A stretch of 64,000 nucleotides of DNA, from positions 496,001 to 560,000 of the forward strand of contig NZ_JAEKFI010000001.1 in assembly GCF_016650635.1 (NCBI RefSeq), read 5' to 3'. This stretch comes from Pseudomonas sp. TH43 (GTDB taxonomy: Bacteria > Pseudomonadota > Gammaproteobacteria > Pseudomonadales > Pseudomonadaceae). Under the pieces are notes generated by a model that was not told the origin of the DNA, searched no databases, and saw only the letters and a list, made by a program, of their open reading frames with translations. Below are positions 45,853 to 55,174 of this stretch, piece by piece. How positions within the stretch are numbered: position 1 is the stretch's first letter; each line of letters begins with the position of its first letter. A program made the translations under genes and the position numbers.

Positions 45853-46929
45853 TTACTCGGTAGCAAGCACACCACGGCGGACTTGATCGCGCTCGATCGA
45901 TTCGAACAACGCCTTGAAGTTACCCTCACCGAAACCATCATCGCCCTTGCGCTGGATGAATTCGAAGAACACCGGGCCCATCAGGGTTTCCGAGAAGATC
46001 TGCAGCAGCAGACGCTTGTCGCCCTGCTCCGACGCGCCATCGAGCAGAATGCCGCGCGATTGCAGTTGATCGACCGGCTCGCCGTGATTCGGCAGGCGAC
46101 CTTCGAGCATTTCGTAGTAGGTGTCTGGCGGCGCGGTCATGAAGCGCATGCCGATCTTCTTCAACTGATCCCAGGTCTTGATCAGGTCATCAGTGAGGAA
46201 CGCAACGTGCTGAATGCCCTCGCCGTTGAACTGCATCAGGAACTCTTCGATCTGCCCGGCACCCTTCGACGACTCTTCGTTGAGCGGGATGCGGATCATG
46301 CCGTCTGGTGCGGTCATCGCTTTCGAGGTCAGGCCGGTGTATTCGCCCTTGATATCGAAGTAGCGAATTTCACGGAAGTTGAACAGCTTCTCGTAGAAGT
46401 TCGCCCAGTAGGCCATGCGGCCGCGATAGACGTTGTGGGTCAGGTGGTCGATGATTTTCAGACCGGCACCGACCGGATTGCGGTCAACACCCTCGATGAA
46501 CACGAAATCGATGTCGTAGATCGAACTGCCTTCACCGAAACGGTCGATCAGGTACAGCGGCGCGCCGCCAATGCCTTTGATCGCCGGCAGGTTCAGCTCC
46601 ATCGGGCCGGTTTCGATGTGGATCGGCTGCGCGCCGAGTTCCAGTGCGCGGGTGTAGGCTTTTTGCGAATCCTTGACGCGAAACGCCATGCCGCAGACCG
46701 ACGGGCCGTGCTCGGCCGCGAAGTACGAAGCGACGCTGTTGGGTTCGTTGTTGAGGATCAGATTGATCGCGCCCTGACGGTACAGGTGCACGTTCTTGGA
46801 ACGGTGGGTCGCGACTTTGGTGAAGCCCATGATCTCGAAGATCGGCTCCAGGGTGCCGGGTGTCGGCGATGCGAACTCGATGAACTCAAAGCCCATCAGG
46901 CCCATTGGGTTTTCGTATAAATCTGCCAT
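45853..46929 (-). CDS. hpd: 4-hydroxyphenylpyruvate dioxygenase
   Basis: Protein of 358 residues, the same length as the crystallised P. fluorescens enzyme. It converts 4-hydroxyphenylpyruvate to homogentisate in tyrosine breakdown. The iron ligands are H162 (IIDHLTHNV), H241 ([11 protein letters not shown]) and E323 ([10 protein letters not shown]), which are H161, H240 and E322 after Met removal. The start has GGCGTCACC before it and no strong ribosome binding site is evident. It stands alone, with no hmgA or maiA next to it. Confidence 0.96.
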   Translation of the reverse strand: MADLYENPMGLMGFEFIEFASPTPGTLEPIFEIMGFTKVATHRSKNVHLYRQGAINLILNNEPNSVASYFAAEHGPSVCGMAFRVKDSQKAYTRALELGAQPIHIETGPMELNLPAIKGIGGAPLYLIDRFGEGSSIYDIDFVFIEGVDRNPVGAGLKIIDHLTHNVYRGRMAYWANFYEKLFNFREIRYFDIKGEYTGLTSKAMTAPDGMIRIPLNEESSKGAGQIEEFLMQFNGEGIQHVAFLTDDLIKTWDQLKKIGMRFMTAPPDTYYEMLEGRLPNHGEPVDQLQSRGILLDGASEQGDKRLLLQIFSETLMGPVFFEFIQRKGDDGFGEGNFKALFESIERDQVRRGVLATE

Positions 46930-47174
46930 GGTGACGCCTCATCATTTCTTATCAATTAACCAGGGTTATTTGTCAGTCATGCGAGGTTGCTGGGTGGCGC
47001 ACAGGAGATGCCACGCACACTGCGGGCGAGGAAGTCACCGTAGATCAGTTGAAACCCGAATATCTTCATTGTCGACCCAAGGCTTTTGCGGGCGAGGCTT
47101 CTGCTGCCAGAAGACGATTATTATTGTATGCGTAACCCGATTCTACACAGCGTAAATAGGCTTGTCTGCTCCCT

Positions 47175-48083
47175 CTATAAAATCCGCTTTTTTACGCCCT
47201 GTGCAAGGGGTTTGTTGCACAGGTAAATACCGCTCAGGATCAGCGCACCCCCGAGCCACATCACCGGCGTCAACTGTTCACCGAGCAACAGTGCGCCGAA
47301 GATCACTGCGGTCAACGGGTTCAAGGCGATAAACACGCCGGAGCGTGTCGCGCCGATTTTGCGCAAGCCGTCGTAGTAACCGATGTAGGCCAGCGCCGAA
47401 CCCAGCACGCCGAGGTAAAGCAGGCTCAGCCACTGTGCCGTGCCGAGCGCGCTCAGCGCCGTCCAGCGCAACTCGCCGCGCACGGCGGCCAGCGCCCACA
47501 GCAGAAGCGTGCCGATCAGTATCGAATACGTCACCGTCTGCACCGGGCCGAGCGTCTGGTTCAGATTGCGGGAAAATAGCGAGTAAACACCCCAGCCCAG
47601 CACGCAACCAAGAATCAACAGATCACCGATCCACGCCTGCGCGGTCGCTGCCAAGAGTTGCGGATTGCGACTGACGATCACCAGGCACGCGCCGCCAATA
47701 CAGATTGCGATGCCGGCCACTTTCAGTCGACCCAGGCGTTCCTTGAACAGTAGCCACGACGCGAGGCCGATCACCGCCGGATTCAACGCGACAATCAACG
47801 ACGCTCGCGACGCGTTGATGTACTGCAAACCGTAAAAGAAACACAAGTTGTAGAAGAAAATCCCGAAGAACCCCAAAAGCATCAATTGCAGCCATTGCCT
47901 GGGCGTTGGTCGCTTCAATGGAATTCGTGCCAGCCACAAAAAGCCGAGTAATGCGGCACTGGCCAACAAAAATCGCAAACTGGCGGCGAACATCGGGCTA
48001 AGACTGCCGGCCAGAAAACGCCCGGCAACAAACGTCCCACCCCAGACCATGGTGACCGCCGCCAAGGTCACATAAACCGGCAT
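47175..48083 (-). CDS. EamA/DMT family permease
   Basis: Protein of 302 residues with ten hydrophobic helices and two EamA repeats: TMVWGGTFVAGRFLAGSLSP...LRFLLASAALLGFLW and VLGWGVYSLFSRNLNQ...LGVLGSALAYIGYYDGLRKIGATRSGVFIALNPLTAVIFGALLLGEQLTP. Members move amino acids or metabolites out of the cell. It is divergent from a LysR-type regulator 116 bases away, which probably controls it. The 245-base gap to hpd holds only promoter-like sequence. Confidence 0.9.
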   Translation of the reverse strand: MPVYVTLAAVTMVWGGTFVAGRFLAGSLSPMFAASLRFLLASAALLGFLWLARIPLKRPTPRQWLQLMLLGFFGIFFYNLCFFYGLQYINASRASLIVALNPAVIGLASWLLFKERLGRLKVAGIAICIGGACLVIVSRNPQLLAATAQAWIGDLLILGCVLGWGVYSLFSRNLNQTLGPVQTVTYSILIGTLLLWALAAVRGELRWTALSALGTAQWLSLLYLGVLGSALAYIGYYDGLRKIGATRSGVFIALNPLTAVIFGALLLGEQLTPVMWLGGALILSGIYLCNKPLAQGVKKRIL

Positions 48084-48185
48084 GTCGGAAGACGCTACAG
48101 GGATTCGCTCAAGTTACGCATGATGCTCCAGCCGGTAATAACAGAAGAATGGCGTATCATTCACCTCATTCTTCATCATCGTAAA

Positions 48186-48201
48186 ATGAGCAATTACTCA
48201 T
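48186..48201. promoter_or_regulatory. ATGAG-N6-CTCAT inverted repeat at the LysR gene start
   Basis: ATGAGCAATTACTCAT has perfect 5-base arms with the T-N-A shape of LysR sites. It overlaps the LysR start codon (48200), where binding would repress this gene. Confidence 0.4.
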
Positions 48202-49072
48202 GACCCTCACGCAACTGGAAATCTTCTCGCGGGTGGCCGAACTGCGCGGTTTTACCCTCGCCGCCCACCGTTTGGGGATTTCCCAGTCGGCGGTGTCCCA
48301 CGCGATGAAGTCACTGGAGCAGGAATTGGGCGTCGAATTGCTGCGTCGGCATCAGTCGCAAGTCGAACTCAGCGACATTGGTGAACAACTATTGCTACGC
48401 GCCCGGGCAATGCTCGGGCTCGCCAACACGCTGCGTCAGGAAGCGGCCGATGCTCGCGGCATGAAGAGTGGCACCTTGCGCATCGGCTCGTTCGGCCCGA
48501 CTTCGTCGATCAAACTGTTGCCGAAGATTCTCCAGCGCTTTCGCCAGGCACATCCGGGTATCGAGGTACACATTGATGAAGGGCCGGATCGGCAGGTCAC
48601 GCAGTGGCTGGAAGAGCGGCGGATCGATGTGGGTTTTGTGGTGCTGCCCGAGGAGCGGTTCGACACCTTTGCCTTGATCGAAGACCAGATGGTCGCCCTG
48701 CTCCCGCTTGACCATCCGTTGGCAATGCGTTCAGCCGTGAGTCTGAAAGACCTGTGTGACGCCCCGTTCGTGCTCACCGAAGCCGGCTCGGCGGAACTGG
48801 TGTCGCGGTTGTTCATGGCGGCGCGCCTGCAACCCAACGTCCGCTACCGCTGCTCGCAATTGCTCAGCACCCTCGACACGGTCAGTCGCGGCGACGCGAT
48901 CACGATCGTCGCTGAAGGCTCGTTGCCTGACGATGCTACGCCGCGTTACCTGAAGAAACCGTTAGTGCCTGCCGTGCAGCGCACGGTAGGCCTTGCCGTG
49001 CTGGATAAGCGCCAGTGTTCACCCGCCGCGCTGGCGTTTATCGAATTGGCCACAAACATGAATCATCAATGA
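48200..49072 (+). CDS. LysR family transcriptional regulator
   Basis: Protein of 290 residues. The N-terminal winged helix is MTLTQLEIFSRVAELRGFTLAAHRLGISQSAVSHAMKSLEQELGVELLRRHQSQVELSDIGEQLL. The effector domain follows, with RIGSFGPTSSIKLLPKILQRFRQAHPGIEVHIDEG and AIVVAEGSLPDD-like segments. It is divergent from the EamA permease, the usual layout of a LysR regulator and its target. The effector is unknown. A C-terminal short residue run (NMNHQ) ends the protein. Confidence 0.9.
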   Translation: MTLTQLEIFSRVAELRGFTLAAHRLGISQSAVSHAMKSLEQELGVELLRRHQSQVELSDIGEQLLLRARAMLGLANTLRQEAADARGMKSGTLRIGSFGPTSSIKLLPKILQRFRQAHPGIEVHIDEGPDRQVTQWLEERRIDVGFVVLPEERFDTFALIEDQMVALLPLDHPLAMRSAVSLKDLCDAPFVLTEAGSAELVSRLFMAARLQPNVRYRCSQLLSTLDTVSRGDAITIVAEGSLPDDATPRYLKKPLVPAVQRTVGLAVLDKRQCSPAALAFIELATNMNHQ

Positions 49073-49187
49073 GCAGCACAAGTTTCATCGGCCATCTATC
49101 CTCCCTTCTGGCTCAACTGTTTTTTGGCCGCGCGCCATTGCCCGTCCGGCATTTCAGAGCGCTATACCTTCGCGACAGGATGCGCCC

Positions 49188-50723
49188 ATGCCGTTAACCG
49201 TCAGATCCCGCCGCAAGCGCAGCACTCGCATCATCGTGACACTGCTTAGCGGCCTGCTCCCGGTAGTGCTGGGCTGCGCAATTCTCTATATGCAGGCCGA
49301 ACGCACCCTGCAACAGAGTGCTCGGCAAACCGCCGAAGAAGCCTTGCGCCAATTCGAATTGATGCTCGACAACACGGCGCAAGCTGCTCACGAGTTGCTG
49401 CCATTGGCAGGAAAAACCTGCGAAGACGTGAAGTTGGCCCTGCGCGAACAAGTCACCCGGCGCCCCTTTGTGCGCTCGACCAATTTGGTATGGGACGACA
49501 ACCTCTATTGCAGTTCGCTGTTCGGTGACTTCAAGGAAGCCGTGAACTCGGGCGATTACCACAAAGGCAAACTGTGGCTGATGAACGGCAATCCGGTAAC
49601 GCCCAATACCGCGCTGTTGGTGTATCGCCTCAGCGACGGCCGTGGCGGTGCGCTGACCACGCTGGATGGCTATCACCTGAGCAACATTTTGCGTTTGATC
49701 GGCCGACAGACGCTGCTGTTGCTGCAGGTCGGTGATAACTGGCTGTCTGCCGACGGTACCGTACATCAAGGCACCCCGCCCGCTTTGCCAGTTGCGCAAA
49801 GCATGCTGGTATCGCCGCGCTACGCCTTCAGTGTTTCGGCAGGTTTCCCCGAGGGCGAAACCTGGCGCTACATGGCAAACCAATATCCGCCGCTGTTCAG
49901 CCTGTTGATCTTTTTTGGCGTGGTGTCCGGCGCGATCGGCCACATCGTGCAGAAGCGCTCAACGTCGCCAAGCCATGAAATGCTCCGTGCTCTGGAAGCC
50001 GGCGAGTTCATTCCCTACTTTCAGCCGGTCGTGCACGGAGACAGCAAAAAATGGTCGGGCACCGAGGTGCTGATGCGCTGGAATCACCCCAAAGAAGGCT
50101 TGGTGCGACCGGATCTGTTCATCCCGTTCGCCGAACACTCCGGGCTGATTGTGCCAATGACCCGCGCCTTGATGCAGCAGACCGCTGCGCTGCTCGGGCC
50201 ACAGTCTTCGAGTTTCGCCGCGCCGTTCCACATCGGCATCAACATCACCGCAAGCCATTGCCATGATCTGGAACTGGTTGAAGACTGCCGACAGTTCCTC
50301 GCAACGTTCATCCCGGGCAGCGTCAGCCTGGTACTCGAACTGACCGAGCGTGAGCTGATCGAACCCACCGATATCACCCATCAACTGTTCGAGCAGCTGC
50401 ACAGTCTGGGGGTGAAGATCGCGATCGACGACTTCGGCACCGGTCATTCGAGCCTCGGTTACTTGCGCCAATTCAATGTCGACTTCCTCAAGATCGATCA
50501 GAGCTTTGTCGCCATGATCGGCATCGACGCTTTGTCGCGGCATATTCTCGACACGATTATCGAACTCTCGGCCAAGCTTGATCTGGGTATTGTTGCCGAA
50601 GGTGTCGAAACTCAGGCGCAAGCCGAATACCTGACCGCTCATCACGTTAACTTCATGCAGGGCTATCTGTTTGGCAAACCCATGCCTGCCGCTGATTTCA
50701 TCAGCGCATTAAGTCACCATTAA
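49188..50723 (+). CDS. CSS-motif EAL domain c-di-GMP phosphodiesterase
   Basis: Protein of 511 residues. Two membrane segments (~17-35 and ~235-257) flank a periplasmic CSS domain; the name-giving motif is YCSSLFG, preceded by NLVWDDNL. The cytoplasmic EAL domain has its metal and catalytic residues: E in GTEVLMRW (EVL instead of EAL), N in INITASHCHD, E in LELTERELIEP, D-D in IAIDDFGTGHSSL, K in FLKIDQSFV and E in VAEGVETQAQAEYL. It should degrade c-di-GMP and be regulated by disulfide formation in the periplasm, as shown for E. coli PdeC. It is a single gene. Confidence 0.92.
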   Translation: MPLTVRSRRKRSTRIIVTLLSGLLPVVLGCAILYMQAERTLQQSARQTAEEALRQFELMLDNTAQAAHELLPLAGKTCEDVKLALREQVTRRPFVRSTNLVWDDNLYCSSLFGDFKEAVNSGDYHKGKLWLMNGNPVTPNTALLVYRLSDGRGGALTTLDGYHLSNILRLIGRQTLLLLQVGDNWLSADGTVHQGTPPALPVAQSMLVSPRYAFSVSAGFPEGETWRYMANQYPPLFSLLIFFGVVSGAIGHIVQKRSTSPSHEMLRALEAGEFIPYFQPVVHGDSKKWSGTEVLMRWNHPKEGLVRPDLFIPFAEHSGLIVPMTRALMQQTAALLGPQSSSFAAPFHIGINITASHCHDLELVEDCRQFLATFIPGSVSLVLELTERELIEPTDITHQLFEQLHSLGVKIAIDDFGTGHSSLGYLRQFNVDFLKIDQSFVAMIGIDALSRHILDTIIELSAKLDLGIVAEGVETQAQAEYLTAHHVNFMQGYLFGKPMPAADFISALSHH

Positions 50724-50957
50724 CTAAGTGCGATTAAGCCGGGTGCGCAGAGGCGGCGCACCAAATTGATACAAAAGACCGCAGTTGTTACATGAGGACA
50801 AGATCAGGATTTACTCTTGGCGCATTAACTACTACAATTTTTTCAACCTGAGCAAGATTGGCAGGTGAGCCATTTATCACCGAGTCGCTTCAAGGCTCTT
50901 GGCTTATAGCTTTGTTTGCGGTTGGTATCAGCCAAACACACTATTGGAGTAAAGATA

Positions 50958-51323
50958 TTGTCCAGACTCGCTGAATTTCGTGCAGCCGAAAAGGCCCTTC
51001 AGGAACAGCTCAAGCAGCTGGAGTCGCTGAAGAACGATGCCGGGCTCAAGAAAGAAATCGAATTCGAAGAAAAGCTCCAGGGGCTGATGAAACATTACGG
51101 CAAAGGCCTGAAAGACATCATCGCCATTCTCGATCCGAATCCGGCCAAATCCGGTCTGCAAACCTCTGCAGCACCTAAAACCCGCCGCGCACGCGTGGTC
51201 AAGGTTTATCACAACCCGCACACCGGCGAACTGATCGAAACCAAGGGCGGCAACCACCGTGGCCTGAAAGCCTGGAAGGAACAATACGGTGCAGCCACCG
51301 TTGATTCCTGGTTGCGCGGTTAA
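50958..51323 (+). CDS. mvaU: MvaU/MvaT family H-NS-like nucleoid protein
   Basis: Protein of 121 residues. It begins SRLAEFRAAEKALQEQLKQLESLKNDAGLKKEIEFEEKLQGLMKHYGKGL, an oligomerising coiled coil typical of this family, then a linker with AAPKTRRARVVKVY and the DNA-binding core HNPHTGELIETKGGNHRGLKAWKEQYGAATVDSWL. This N-terminal sequence matches MvaU-type rather than MvaT-type proteins. The start is a TTG at 50958 with GGAG 8 bases before it; no ATG is suitable. The protein silences AT-rich DNA such as transferred genes. The gap before it (234 bases) holds only an AT-rich leader. Confidence 0.88.
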   Translation: MSRLAEFRAAEKALQEQLKQLESLKNDAGLKKEIEFEEKLQGLMKHYGKGLKDIIAILDPNPAKSGLQTSAAPKTRRARVVKVYHNPHTGELIETKGGNHRGLKAWKEQYGAATVDSWLRG

Positions 51324-51339
51324 TCCCACGCCGTCAACA

Positions 51340-51367
51340 AAGCCCTGCCTGATGCAGGGCTTTTTTA
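51340..51367 (+). terminator. Rho-independent terminator of mvaU
   Basis: AAGCCCTGC pairs with GCAGGGCTT around a short loop and is followed by a T-run. It is 17 bases past the mvaU stop. Confidence 0.88.
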
Positions 51368-51540
51368 TTGACAATATCTAACAAATGAAATGATTTTCAC
51401 CGAACAAGTTGCGCATTGCCTGTAACGTTGCTGAACCGCGCCCCTAAACATTTTGCTGCGCGATGTTTCGCAAGCAGCCAATATTTAACTTTGTGCTTAA
51501 TCCATTCGGGTATCTAACCGAGCCAAAATAGAACAGACCG

Positions 51541-52059
51541 TTAAAGTTTCAGGCTGTTTCTCACCGCCACTATTTCGTCAGCGCTCGCCTTATAAACCTC
51601 TGCCTGTCCGGCGTACGAAAGAACATAAGCCTTATCCGCTTCAACCGCCGCCACCAACGTTTGCGACAACACATGCCGGCCGTTCTCGGTGATCGTACAA
51701 GTGGTTTCCAGTCCAGACAAAGAGCCTAGCGTCGCAGGGTGCACTTTGTTGCAGACGCTCTGATAACCGCCCTGGAAAAAGTCTTTCTGTATCGATTTGC
51801 GCATCTCCAGCAGCACACCCTGCAAATTGACCTGATGGCCCGCCTCAACCTGAGTCATGGTCAATTCCATCACCATGACCTGATTGCCATCCGCATCGTT
51901 TTTCACCGCCCGTTGCCGGGACACCTGCGGCGATGCACCCGGCAGCACCTCGACTTCCCAGCCCGCCGGCCAAGTGATGGTTGGCTCGTCCGCCGACACA
52001 TAAACGGCAGCGACAGACAACGCAAAAAAAACAAACAGGGATTTGAACAGTCGGATCAT
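51541..52059 (-). CDS. Secreted protein, DUF4946-like
   Basis: Protein of 172 residues with a signal peptide (MIRLFKSLFVFFALSVAAVYVSA-DE). The mature protein has ITWPAGWEVEVLPGASPQVSRQRAVKNDADGNQVMVMELTMTQVEAGHQVNLQGVLLEMRKSIQKDFFQ and two cysteines that may pair (SVCNKV, ETTCTI). I tentatively assign DUF4946, a Pseudomonas family of unknown role; this rests on memory of the pattern. It is divergent from gloA. A longer open extension upstream is shadow sequence across gloA. Confidence 0.7.
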   Translation of the reverse strand: MIRLFKSLFVFFALSVAAVYVSADEPTITWPAGWEVEVLPGASPQVSRQRAVKNDADGNQVMVMELTMTQVEAGHQVNLQGVLLEMRKSIQKDFFQGGYQSVCNKVHPATLGSLSGLETTCTITENGRHVLSQTLVAAVEADKAYVLSYAGQAEVYKASADEIVAVRNSLKL

Positions 52060-52200
52060 TGCCACACACTCGCAGATTGAACGCAAAGTCTGAGCCCCGC
52101 CCGCACGCAGGGCAAGCCCGGCCCGCCCTTTCATTTGGCGATGCTGGCAGGCATGCGTATCATTGCGGGCATTCACTCGCCCATAGTTATTGGAGGGCCC

Positions 52201-52722
52201 ATGAGCCTGCACGAATTGAACACTTTCCCCGGCGTAACCGCCGCACCAGACAGCGCAACCCGCAACTTCGTCTTCAACCACACCATGTTGCGTGTAAAAG
52301 ACATCACCAAATCGCTGGATTTCTACACCCGCGTGCTGGGTTTCTCGCTGGTCGAGAAGCGTGACTTCGCTGAAGCCGAGTTCAGCCTGTATTTCCTCGC
52401 ACTGGTCGACAAGGCACAGATTCCGGCCGATGCCGCTGCTCGTACCGAGTGGATGAAGTCGATCCCGGGCATTCTGGAGCTGACTCACAACCACGGCACC
52501 GAAAACGACGCGGACTTCGCCTACCACAACGGCAACACTGATCCGCGTGGTTTTGGCCACATCTGCATTTCGGTGCCGGATATCGTGGCTGCCTGCGCGC
52601 GTTTTGAAGAGCTGGGCTGCGACTTCCAGAAACGTCTGAGCGATGGCCGCATGAAAAGCCTGGCGTTCATCAAGGACCCGGATGGTTACTGGGTCGAAAT
52701 CATCCAGCCAACGCCGCTGTAA
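52201..52722 (+). CDS. gloA: Lactoylglutathione lyase (glyoxalase I)
   Basis: Protein of 173 residues of the VOC fold. It converts the hemithioacetal of methylglyoxal and glutathione to S-lactoylglutathione. Metal ligands are visible as H in FNHTMLRVKD, E in GILELTHNHG, H in RGFGHICISVPD and E in YWVEIIQPTPL. A lead segment MSLHELNTFPGVTAAPDSATRNF is typical of the longer eukaryotic-like and Pseudomonas forms. A strong terminator follows and then ahpF on the other strand. Confidence 0.92.
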   Translation: MSLHELNTFPGVTAAPDSATRNFVFNHTMLRVKDITKSLDFYTRVLGFSLVEKRDFAEAEFSLYFLALVDKAQIPADAAARTEWMKSIPGILELTHNHGTENDADFAYHNGNTDPRGFGHICISVPDIVAACARFEELGCDFQKRLSDGRMKSLAFIKDPDGYWVEIIQPTPL

Positions 52723-52740
52723 CTGACAGCACAAGGCATA

Positions 52741-52770
52741 AAAAAACCCATGATCGCTCATGGGTTTTTT
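52741..52770. terminator. Bidirectional terminator between gloA and ahpF
   Basis: AAAAAACCCATGA with CGCTCATGGGTTTTTT forms a stem with A and T runs on both sides; it serves both convergent genes. Confidence 0.88.
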
Positions 52771-52787
52771 CATTTCTGGCCTCGCGC

Positions 52788-54350
52788 TTACGCCGGAGCC
52801 GACGTGCGGATCAAGTGATCGAATGCGCTCAGCGAAGCCTTGGCGCCCTCACCTACCGCGATCACGATCTGCTTGTACGGCACAGTGGTCACGTCGCCGG
52901 CAGCGAAGATCCCGGGGATCGACGTCTCGCCACGGTTGTCGACGATGATCTCGCCACGCGGTGATAGCTCGATGGTGCCTTTGAGCCAATCAGTGTTCGG
53001 CAACAGTCCGATCTGGACAAAGATCCCTTCCAGTTCGACCGTGCGCAGTTCGTCAGTGTTGCGATCCTTGTAGCGCAGACCGTTGACCTTCTCACCGTTA
53101 CCGGTCACCTCAGTGGTTTGCGCACTGGTGATGACGGTGACGTTCGGCAGGCTGTGCAGCTTGCGTTGCAACACGGCGTCAGCACGCAGTTGCACGTCAA
53201 ATTCCAGCAAGGTCACGTGAGCGACGATACCGGCCAGGTCGATGGCCGCTTCAACGCCAGAGTTACCGCCTCCGATTACTGCAACACGCTTGCCTTTGAA
53301 CAATGGACCGTCGCAGTGCGGGCAGTACGCCACGCCTTTGTTGCGATATTGCTGTTCGCCAGGCACGTTCATTTCACGCCAGCGCGCGCCGGTCGCCAGA
53401 ATCACGCTCTTGGCTTTGAGGCTCGCGCCACTGGCGAAGCGGACTTCATGCAACTCGCCGTTTTTGCCAGGGATCAACTTATCGGCACGTTGCAGGTTCA
53501 TGATATCGACGTCGTACTGCTTGACGTGTTCTTCCAGCGCCGTCGCCAGTTTCGGGCCCTCGGTTTCCTGTACGGAAATGAAGTTCTCGATGGCCATGGT
53601 GTCGAGTACCTGGCCGCCGAAGCGTTCAGCCGCAACACCGGTACGAATGCCTTTGCGAGCGGCATAGATAGCCGCCGAAGCACCGGCTGGACCACCACCG
53701 ACTACCAACACATCGAACGCTTGCTTGGCACTGATTTTCTCGGCTTGGCGCTCGATAGCACCCGTATCCAGTTTGGCGAGGATCTCTTCCAGACCCATGC
53801 GGCCTTGACCGAAGTTCTCGCCGTTGAGGTAGATACTCGGCACGGCCATGATCTTGCGATCGTTGACTTCGTCCTGGAACAGCGCGCCGTCGATGGCGAC
53901 GTGGCGGATGTTCGGATTGAGCACGGCCATCAGGTTCAGCGCTTGAACGACGTCCGGGCAGTTCTGGCAGGACAGCGAGAAATAAGTCTCGAAGCTGAAC
54001 TCGCCTTTGAGCGAACGGATTTGCTCGATCACCTCAACGCTGGCTTTCGATGGATGGCCACCGACTTGCAACAAGGCCAATACCAGCGACGTGAATTCGT
54101 GGCCCATCGGGATACCGGCAAAACGCAGACTGATGTCGGCGCCCGGACGGTTGATCGAAAACGATGGCTTGCGTGCATCGTCACCGCTGTCGATCAGGGT
54201 AATTTGGCTCGAAAGACTGGCAACGTCTTTCAGCAGTTCCAGCATTTCACGGGATTTCGCACCGTCGTCGAGGGATGCAACGATCTCGATCGGCTGGGTG
54301 ACCCGTTCCAGGTACGATTTCAACTGGGCTTTAAGATTGGCGTCCAACAT
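52788..54350 (-). CDS. ahpF: Alkyl hydroperoxide reductase subunit F
   Basis: Flavoprotein disulfide reductase of 520 residues that passes electrons from NADH to AhpC. The N-terminal tandem thioredoxin-like domain has C128 and C131 ([10 protein letters not shown]), and the thioredoxin-reductase-like part has the redox pair C343/C346 ([10 protein letters not shown]). FAD- and NAD-binding motifs are [21 protein letters not shown] and [14 protein letters not shown]. It follows ahpC on the same strand, with a strong hairpin between the two. Confidence 0.95.
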   Translation of the reverse strand: MLDANLKAQLKSYLERVTQPIEIVASLDDGAKSREMLELLKDVASLSSQITLIDSGDDARKPSFSINRPGADISLRFAGIPMGHEFTSLVLALLQVGGHPSKASVEVIEQIRSLKGEFSFETYFSLSCQNCPDVVQALNLMAVLNPNIRHVAIDGALFQDEVNDRKIMAVPSIYLNGENFGQGRMGLEEILAKLDTGAIERQAEKISAKQAFDVLVVGGGPAGASAAIYAARKGIRTGVAAERFGGQVLDTMAIENFISVQETEGPKLATALEEHVKQYDVDIMNLQRADKLIPGKNGELHEVRFASGASLKAKSVILATGARWREMNVPGEQQYRNKGVAYCPHCDGPLFKGKRVAVIGGGNSGVEAAIDLAGIVAHVTLLEFDVQLRADAVLQRKLHSLPNVTVITSAQTTEVTGNGEKVNGLRYKDRNTDELRTVELEGIFVQIGLLPNTDWLKGTIELSPRGEIIVDNRGETSIPGIFAAGDVTTVPYKQIVIAVGEGAKASLSAFDHLIRTSAPA

Positions 54351-54378
54351 ACGGGCGATTTCCTTTATTTGAGGCGAA

Positions 54379-54410
54379 AAAAAGCCCGAGCGAATCTCGC
54401 CCGGGCTTTT
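54379..54410 (-). terminator. Hairpin between ahpC and ahpF
   Basis: AAAAGCCCG pairs with CGGGCTTTT, with A and T runs on both sides. It lies 65-96 bases past the ahpC stop and 29 bases before the ahpF start, so only some transcripts should reach ahpF. Confidence 0.8.
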
Positions 54411-54474
54411 CTATTGGGCGGTGCAGCTTACTTAAGTAGGTGCGGCGTACCGCCCTGAGTTGCGTGTCACAGAC

Positions 54475-55038
54475 TTAGATCTTGCCGACCAGGTCCAGGG
54501 ACGGTGCCAGAGTGGCCTCGCCTTCTTTCCACTTGGCTGGGCAAACTTCGCCTGGGTGAGCAGCAACGTACTGAGCAGCCTTGATTTTGCGCAGCAGCTC
54601 GGAAGCGTCACGGCCAACGCCGCCATCGTTCAGTTCAACGATTTTGATCTGGCCTTCAGGGTTGATCACGAAGGTGCCACGGTCAGCCAGGCCAACTTCT
54701 TCGATCAGCACGTCGAAGTTGCGGGAGATAGCGTGGGTTGGGTCGCCGATCATGGTGTATTCGATTTTGCCGATGGCTGGCGAAGTGTTGTGCCAGGCAG
54801 CGTGGGCAAAGTGGGTGTCGGTGGAAACGCTGTAGATCTCTACGCCCAGTTTCTGGAAGGCAGCGTAGTTGTCAGCCAGGTCTTCCAGCTCGGTTGGGCA
54901 AACGAAGGTGAAGTCGGCTGGGTAGAAGAACACGACCGACCACTTGCCTTTCAGGTCAGCGTCCGAGACTTGAACGAAGTCGCCGTTTTTGAACGCGGTA
55001 GCTTTGAACGGTTTTACTTGGCTGTTGATGATAGGCAT
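54475..55038 (-). CDS. ahpC: Alkyl hydroperoxide reductase subunit C (peroxiredoxin)
   Basis: Protein of 187 residues, the normal length for AhpC. The peroxidatic cysteine is C47 ([10 protein letters not shown]) and the resolving cysteine C166 ([10 protein letters not shown]). It detoxifies hydrogen peroxide and organic peroxides. The start at 55038 ([13 protein letters not shown]) is preceded by GGAGAGTC; an open extension upstream is not conserved. ahpF lies downstream after a hairpin. The 136-base gap to the recombinase gene should carry its promoter and has a 23-base inverted repeat. Confidence 0.95.
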   Translation of the reverse strand: MPIINSQVKPFKATAFKNGDFVQVSDADLKGKWSVVFFYPADFTFVCPTELEDLADNYAAFQKLGVEIYSVSTDTHFAHAAWHNTSPAIGKIEYTMIGDPTHAISRNFDVLIEEVGLADRGTFVINPEGQIKIVELNDGGVGRDASELLRKIKAAQYVAAHPGEVCPAKWKEGEATLAPSLDLVGKI

Positions 55039-55138
55039 TGATGACTCTCCGTCAGGGTTGTGAATTCGATGGGTGAATCCTACCCACTCGCTCGACGGAT
55101 GGCTCATTGGCAAACCTGATGCTGCTGATTTGTTTTCG

Positions 55139-55161
55139 CTATTAGCTGACTGTATTAATAG
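55139..55161. promoter_or_regulatory. CTATTA-N11-TAATAG inverted repeat upstream of ahpC
   Basis: CTATTA and TAATAG form perfect 6-base arms about 100 bases before ahpC. Spacing does not match an OxyR site closely; a peroxide-response role is uncertain. Confidence 0.35.
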
Positions 55162-55174
55162 AAGAAAACGATCT

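Noticed and set aside
55139..55161. OxyR box before ahpC
   Set aside because: The ATAG/CTAT spacing of OxyR sites is not matched; only an inverted repeat was recorded.
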